15,908 nt of DNA from Smittium culicis (taxonomy: Eukaryota > Kickxellomycota > Harpellomycetes > Harpellales > Legeriomycetaceae). Each line of letters starts with the position of its first letter. The first letter of the stretch is position 1. The stretch covers positions 1 through 15,908 of the forward strand of contig LSSN01003121.1 in NCBI GenBank assembly GCA_001970855.1, given 5' to 3'. The notes beneath the pieces were generated by a model. That model did no database searches. It saw only the letters and a list, made by a program, of their open reading frames with translations, and was not told the DNA's origin. The position numbers and the translations under genes are program-made. Shown piece after piece: positions 9,481 through 15,908 of this stretch.

Positions 9481-10980
9481 GCAATATATATTATATTTTG
9501 CTTAATTTTAAATTAACTCATTTTTTCGATAAAGCAATGGATCTCAATCTTATTCTGTCATATTTAAATCTCCTAGTATTATCTAAAAAAAAATTTTTAA
9601 TTTTTTGATTAATAAATGATTCTCAAAATTTCAATTAAATAAGATTATTTTGTAAATACAGAGTATAAATTATTTTTTATAAATACTTGATAATACCAAA
9701 TAGATGAATAACTATTCTTCATATTATATATTACCTTATATATTTTTATTCATCTTTTCTTATTAGTTTGAGTTTTTTTTTTTATATTTATATCGCTCCT
9801 TCATTTTTTATCTCACTAGTGAATATCGCATTAATTTTTATGGAATTCTTGTAGGAAATTTATTTCGGGTATTAAGTCGTATTTTAATTAATTGAATGGT
9901 ATTTTTCATATATTCTTATTTTAAGTTCATTTTGCATTTCATAAATTCATTTTTATGTTTTTTTGTATTTATAAAATTATTAAGGATAAATATAAATCGA
10001 TATAGCTGTTACAATTCGCTGCATATATTATTTTGTAAATTAGACCTATACGCAAATATTGCTTTTTTTCATTTTATTGAATATTATTTTCTAGATCGCT
10101 AGATCTTTTCGATTGATTTAATAAACGCCAGGATTTGAAGCCCATTTTTATCTGTGAACTTATATTTTTTATATCTTTCAGAATCTTTTTTTTCCTCGCT
10201 AATTTTTCAAAAATCTGATCTTACTATTGCATGTCTTGCTTAATTTTTTCTAAAAATTTGGTAATTTTTGTTTTTTATGCCATTTTTGTCTTATAAATAG
10301 GATATTATTTAATAAAATTTATATTTCAGACAAAAAATGAAAAATTTTGAGTTCTTTAATTAATTTTTATCATAATTTCCTTTATAACACTTCATTTTTC
10401 ATATTTCTATATATTTCTATAATTTTTTTGATATTATTCGGTATGTATGTTTTTATTGGCACTTAAATTTATGATTTTTTCAAGAATTTTTACTATTTTA
10501 TATATATAAGCTTTAATTTTTTGGTTTTAAGCTGTTTCAAAATATGTCAAAATCAATTTAATGACTTTTCTCTATATTTTTTATATAGATTTTTTACCGT
10601 TTTTAGGATTTTATGACCGTTATATTTTTATTTTATTTTCCATTTGCGGGAATTATTTTTTCTGACATTCTAATTTCTTTCATTGTGTGAAATAATGAGA
10701 TTGCCTTATCCAAATATAGTATATTTTCTCACCATAATATTATATATTACTATATTTTTATGTATATTTGTTCAATTTTATGAATAAATTATCATTAATA
10801 AACGATTAGCTTTCGATTATCATATGTTTTAGTGTAGTTATATATCACTTTTAATATTTTACTAAGTTATAAATAGAAGATTCGACTGTGTTCCATAAAT
10901 TTGAACTTTTGAAAGATTTTATTGATAAAGTTTCCTGTAATTAAACCTATTTTAATCTTTTATTTTACTCGTAATTTGAG
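9481..10980 (-). pseudogene. Decayed coding relic downstream of the integrase-like segment
   Basis: Minus-strand frame 0 continues to give protein-like text with many stops: KVIYNYTKTYDNRKLIV near 10846-10800, ENILYLDKAISLFHTMKEIR near 10729-10669, SEEKKDSERYKKYKFTDKNG near 10197-10140, and NTIQLIKIRLNTRNKFPTRI near 9900-9844. In 10801-10860 this frame has no stops, while one other frame checked has three. The Tyr-Asn-x-Thr-Lys piece recalls the region after the last catalytic Glu of rve integrases. An ATG-initiated plus-strand open frame at 9896-10102 is an antisense shadow. Decay is heavier than at 6661-7560. Confidence 0.35.
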
Positions 10981-11459
10981 TTTCTGAGTTTAAAAAACAT
11001 AATTTTTCTTAAATAGTCCATTTAAGGCTTTATAGATATATCTCTCAATAAATCTAGAATTTCTTCTGCTATATGCTGCCATCGATCAGCCTAGTCCTGA
11101 ATAATACATCCCTATTTCACTTCCGAGCCTCTAAGATTTCAATTCTGAGTATTTTTTATTGCTTTAAATCTTCGATTGATATTCGTCCGATGTATGATAC
11201 GTGTTTATGTTCCTGATCTTACTCAGATTTATTTATTTATTTATTTTTCATACAGCTGGTCATTCTTTTCTTAGAATTTGAAGAACAGGCCGGGAATCAA
11301 CAGTTTTTAACAGAAATTTGAGCTGGATTCGATATACTAACAACTATCGCCATTTATTTATATCGGCTTGTATTTAAATTTTAGTTTCTATTTTTTTTCC
11401 GAGAAGTCTCTTATTTCAGTAATAAGGTTAATATTATAAGTTTATAAAAAACACATTGG
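10981..11459 (-). mobile_element. Integrase-like relic of an old retroelement or related element
   Basis: On the minus strand at 11076-11023 the translation AYSRRNSRFIERYIYKAL aligns by eye with the end of the retroviral-type integrase core, where AYxPQxNGxxERxxxxL carries the catalytic Glu (here GAG at 11046-11044). About 15 codons upstream, GSEI recalls the conserved (D)xGxEF segment that follows the second catalytic Asp, but the Asp itself is not visible and stops intervene. Further upstream VYRIQLKFLLKTVDSRPVLQ (about 11337-11278) is coding-like in the same frame. This region is GC-richer than its surroundings. No LTRs or terminal repeats were found by eye, so Ty3, Copia, Polinton or another rve-bearing family cannot be told apart. 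Confidence 0.38.
11227..11246. repeat. ATTT microsatellite, five units
   Basis: Five perfect ATTT units lie in tandem inside the integrase-like relic. On the minus strand they read AAAT repeats and introduce stops, so they probably expanded after coding function was lost. Confidence 0.85.
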
Positions 11460-12060
11460 TCGATCTAAATAAATAAATTTTCTCAAGAGAGGTTATTATA
11501 TTGATCATTTATATTTCGCTATAAAATATAATGTGTTCAAGCATGAAGTCTAAATAAAATAATTTTATGTATGCTGGAGGAATGTACGAGTTTTAATGAT
11601 TTTATATTAGTTTATAATATTTTTATACTTCTTTTTATTCAATATTATACAGTATAATAGGAATTTTCCTATTCGTTCACAATTAACAAGTTCATTTTAC
11701 CTATTTCTTATCATTTACTTTATCTATTTTTACTCCATTATTATACTGGCCCTAAAAAGTAAACAGCGGTATTTCTGATTTGTTTTTTTCTGTAAGTATA
11801 GGGTAACTATACTTACTTTTTTTTTGGAATAAAGAAAAACACAGTCTAGTTTTCAGGTTTCAACCCCAATTTCCGCCCTATTTAAAGGCGCCCCTTCTCC
11901 AAAACATCAAAAATGCATCTTATTTTTAAAAAAATAATACTCAACCACCACCAAATTCTTTAAACACCTATTTTAAAAATAATTTTAGTCAATAATTTTA
12001 TGTGTCTCGGAATTTCATTATTTTTATTTGCCATAGTTTGCTAAATTTTGTAGATTAAAA
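11460..12060. other. Non-coding interval containing a GC island and the strand-bias switch
   Basis: No supported gene. The plus strand is T-rich to about 11840 and A-rich after about 11900. At the switch lies a GC island, 11853-11905, with AACCCCAATTTCCGCCC, then TATTTAAA, then GGCGCCCC. CGCC at 11874-11877 and GGCG at 11887-11890 could pair over a short loop. The island can be read as short peptides on both strands, so no coding strand can be chosen. It may be an element boundary, an old promoter or a structured RNA. Confidence 0.35.
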
Positions 12061-13105
12061 ACAATTTAATAACCACGAAAAGGCTATATTATAAATTGGC
12101 CCCAAATGAATGAAAGTTTTTAGTAAATAGTGAATATTAAAAAGAGCTATCTTATATAAAAGCTTTTACATAAATTTTATTCCTCCAAGAGTAACAAATA
12201 TAATTTTCTAGCCTTTCTATTTTAAAACTTGATTTATAACTTAAATGGGTTTAACATGAAAAAGCTTTTATAAGTCTTAGTATTAAAAACTCAAAATAAA
12301 ATTCCCTAAATTGTCTCTAACAATAAATTTTCGCAGTTATTGAATATTTAAGTTCCTGATATAAATTATCCAAGGCTAAAATAAAAAATTATTCTAATCT
12401 CAAGTTAAATATTTATATGGATTTTGCAACTAAAAGCTAAAATATCAAAAAAATCAATTACTAACCCAATATAAGCATAAAAAGAATCATCTGAAAATTA
12501 GAAAAGAATTCATAATTACAGTAGAAACTAAAAAAAAATATGGAAAAGAATAAATATAATTCCATATGAGAGGATATTATACTGATTAATAATAGGGTAA
12601 GTTAAAATTAATTTAATAGCATCGAAAAATGAAATAAATCTAATATTTATTCCATAGCGGCAGAATAATAATATAAAATAGAGCTAATCACCCGAACCCA
12701 ACATATATTTGTAACTATCTAATATACAATAGCAAAATAGAAAAATAGAAAAACTGTAACACATGTTCTATTTTTTGTGAGAAAAATTAAAAATAATGGA
12801 AATTAACAAGATATTTTATTGAAAAAAAATTCACTGATATTCCTACATCTCGGAATAATTTATATTGTATAGAAGAGTTGGATAGATTCTGAAAAAAAAA
12901 GTCCATATCTACCTCGAAAAAAAATTTAAACACTTTTTCACTAAGGGAAATATACATATCCAGAGCTATAAATAACACATTTAATAAATATAGAAGTGAA
13001 ATTAGTATAATAAACAAATTCAAAAATAATATCGAAGATAAAATTGTAGTAAATATCAAAAATTTTAGGAAAATAAATTTGAAAAAAAAACTGGCTCAAG
13101 ATTAA
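12061..13105 (+). pseudogene. Plus-strand decayed coding relic
   Basis: The plus strand is A-rich here and gives coding-like translation with stops. From 12061 one frame reads GYIINWPQMNESF, later KKIWKRINIIPYERILY, then NLIASKNEINLIFIP-like text. The clearest part is at the right end: 31 stop-free codons at 12797-12889 (FTDIPTSRNNLYCIEELDRF), a TGA, then 70 stop-free codons at 12893-13102 (SLREIYISRAINNTFNKYRS) closed by TAA. The frame changes around 12790. The 90-codon minus-strand open frame at 12787-13059 is very Phe/Leu/Ile-rich and looks like its antisense shadow. Family unknown; no ATG opens the long run. Confidence 0.4.
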
Positions 13106-13811
13106 ATGTCTGGTTTTTTTATTGAACCAAGTTTTGATGGAAAATAATATAATTTTTTTTTTTATTAAAGTATTTTTAATTAATTGTAACGTAGAGTAAA
13201 TGCTGAATATTAAATATTAAATTGAAAAAAAAAAATCAAAGAGACGGATATGGGTGGATAATATAAACTTAACTACAAACTCTAATAATATCAAAATAAT
13301 GGCTAAAATCATAACGAACCAATTATATTAATCACTATAATATATAATATATATTTTAATTTTTAGTTTACTTTTCTATACTATACATTAAAATTTAATT
13401 CGGTAATAAAAAGTAAAAACCTTATAAGAAGAAAAAAGTTAAAATTTGACTCCTATAGTAGTCATATCTCCATTGGCCAAATTTTATATCTTATGAATTA
13501 GCTTTCAGTGTAGCTATTGGATATCTTTTAATAATACCAATGGTAATGGTTGGCTCTAATTTCAGTATAGCTAGCAATTGGGTGGATAGTAAGTGAGTAA
13601 GCAAATGGAAAATAGCTATAAAATCTCGTCTCACTAAATTTTAGTTTAAGCTTTCTGAATGTGCCAATAGACAACCCAAATACTTTAGATGTATAAAAAT
13701 AAACTGATTTTAAATTAATATATATTATATTTAAGGCAGTTAGAAATAATCCCTTTCAAATACTCCGCTATATTTCCTCTTGATTGTTAAAAGTAGTATA
13801 AACGCTAAAAA
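13106..13811. other. SRP54 upstream flank with a last coding-like scrap
   Basis: At 13203-13328 the plus strand reads SKRRIWVDNINLTTNSNNIK in an open patch closed by TAA, probably the end of the relic zone. The stretch 13440-13680 is somewhat GC-richer and holds a near-duplicate: TTCAGTGTAGCT at 13504 and TTCAGTATAGCT at 13561, each followed within a few bases by ATTGG. This is the likely SRP54 promoter area, but I cannot mark a TATA box or transcription start with confidence. AT-rich sequence runs from 13685 to the ATG. Confidence 0.35.

Positions 13812-15908
<2,097 letters not shown>

Noticed and set aside
9896..10102. 68-codon plus-strand open frame
   Set aside because: It lies opposite a minus-strand relic and has low-complexity Phe/Tyr/Ile composition, so it is judged a shadow.
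6243..11400. Alternative genetic code, with stops in the long frames read as amino acids
   Set aside because: MPP10 (685 codons) and SRP54 (415 codons) have no internal TAA, TAG or TGA. The relic frames contain all three stops and also change frame, which points to decay.
12787..13059. 90-codon minus-strand open frame
   Set aside because: It is extremely Phe/Leu/Ile-rich and lies opposite a plus-strand frame with varied, protein-like composition, so it is judged an antisense shadow.

Overview
This is nuclear DNA of an AT-rich, intron-containing eukaryote. Two conserved housekeeping genes sit at the ends of the window, and about 10.6 kb between them carries no intact gene I can recognise. All ten introns I placed are GT-AG and short (69-170 bp). 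Both proteins look more fungal than animal or plant: the SRP54 M domain reads DSMTEKELYSDGKIF, close to the fungal DSMT..EL.SDG pattern. An early-diverging, AT-rich fungus or fungal relative is my best guess, but this is inference from a few motifs.

Layout. Bases 1-14 are a poly-C run that probably marks an assembly edge. Bases 15-799 are non-coding. Bases 800-3211 (minus strand) hold a complete four-exon gene for MPP10, the U3 snoRNP component of the small-subunit processome, 685 residues. Bases 3212-13811 are mostly AT-rich sequence. Bases 13812-15908 (plus strand) hold the first eight exons of SRP54, the signal recognition particle GTPase, cut by the window end after residue 415.

The middle is not simple filler. 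Reading the strands by hand shows long stretches where one frame is nearly free of stops while the other two are full of them, and where the translation looks protein-like, yet each is broken by stops or frame changes. The minus strand carries such relics at about 3505-3840, 4648-4770, 5902-6123, 6243-8100, 8820-9480 and 9600-11400. The plus strand carries them at about 8101-8442 and 12061-13105. Base composition switches strand bias with them: T-rich on plus where minus is the relic strand, A-rich on plus where plus is. One relic near 11000-11100 resembles the last catalytic segment of a retroviral-type (rve, DDE) integrase. The simplest reading is a graveyard of old mobile elements between two housekeeping genes. 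The other relics could not be assigned to a family.

The two intact genes do not form a pathway together: MPP10 acts in nucleolar ribosome biogenesis and SRP54 in co-translational protein targeting. They point away from the window centre, so each has its 5' flank in the decayed interval. No RNA gene, CRISPR array or bacterial-type feature was found.
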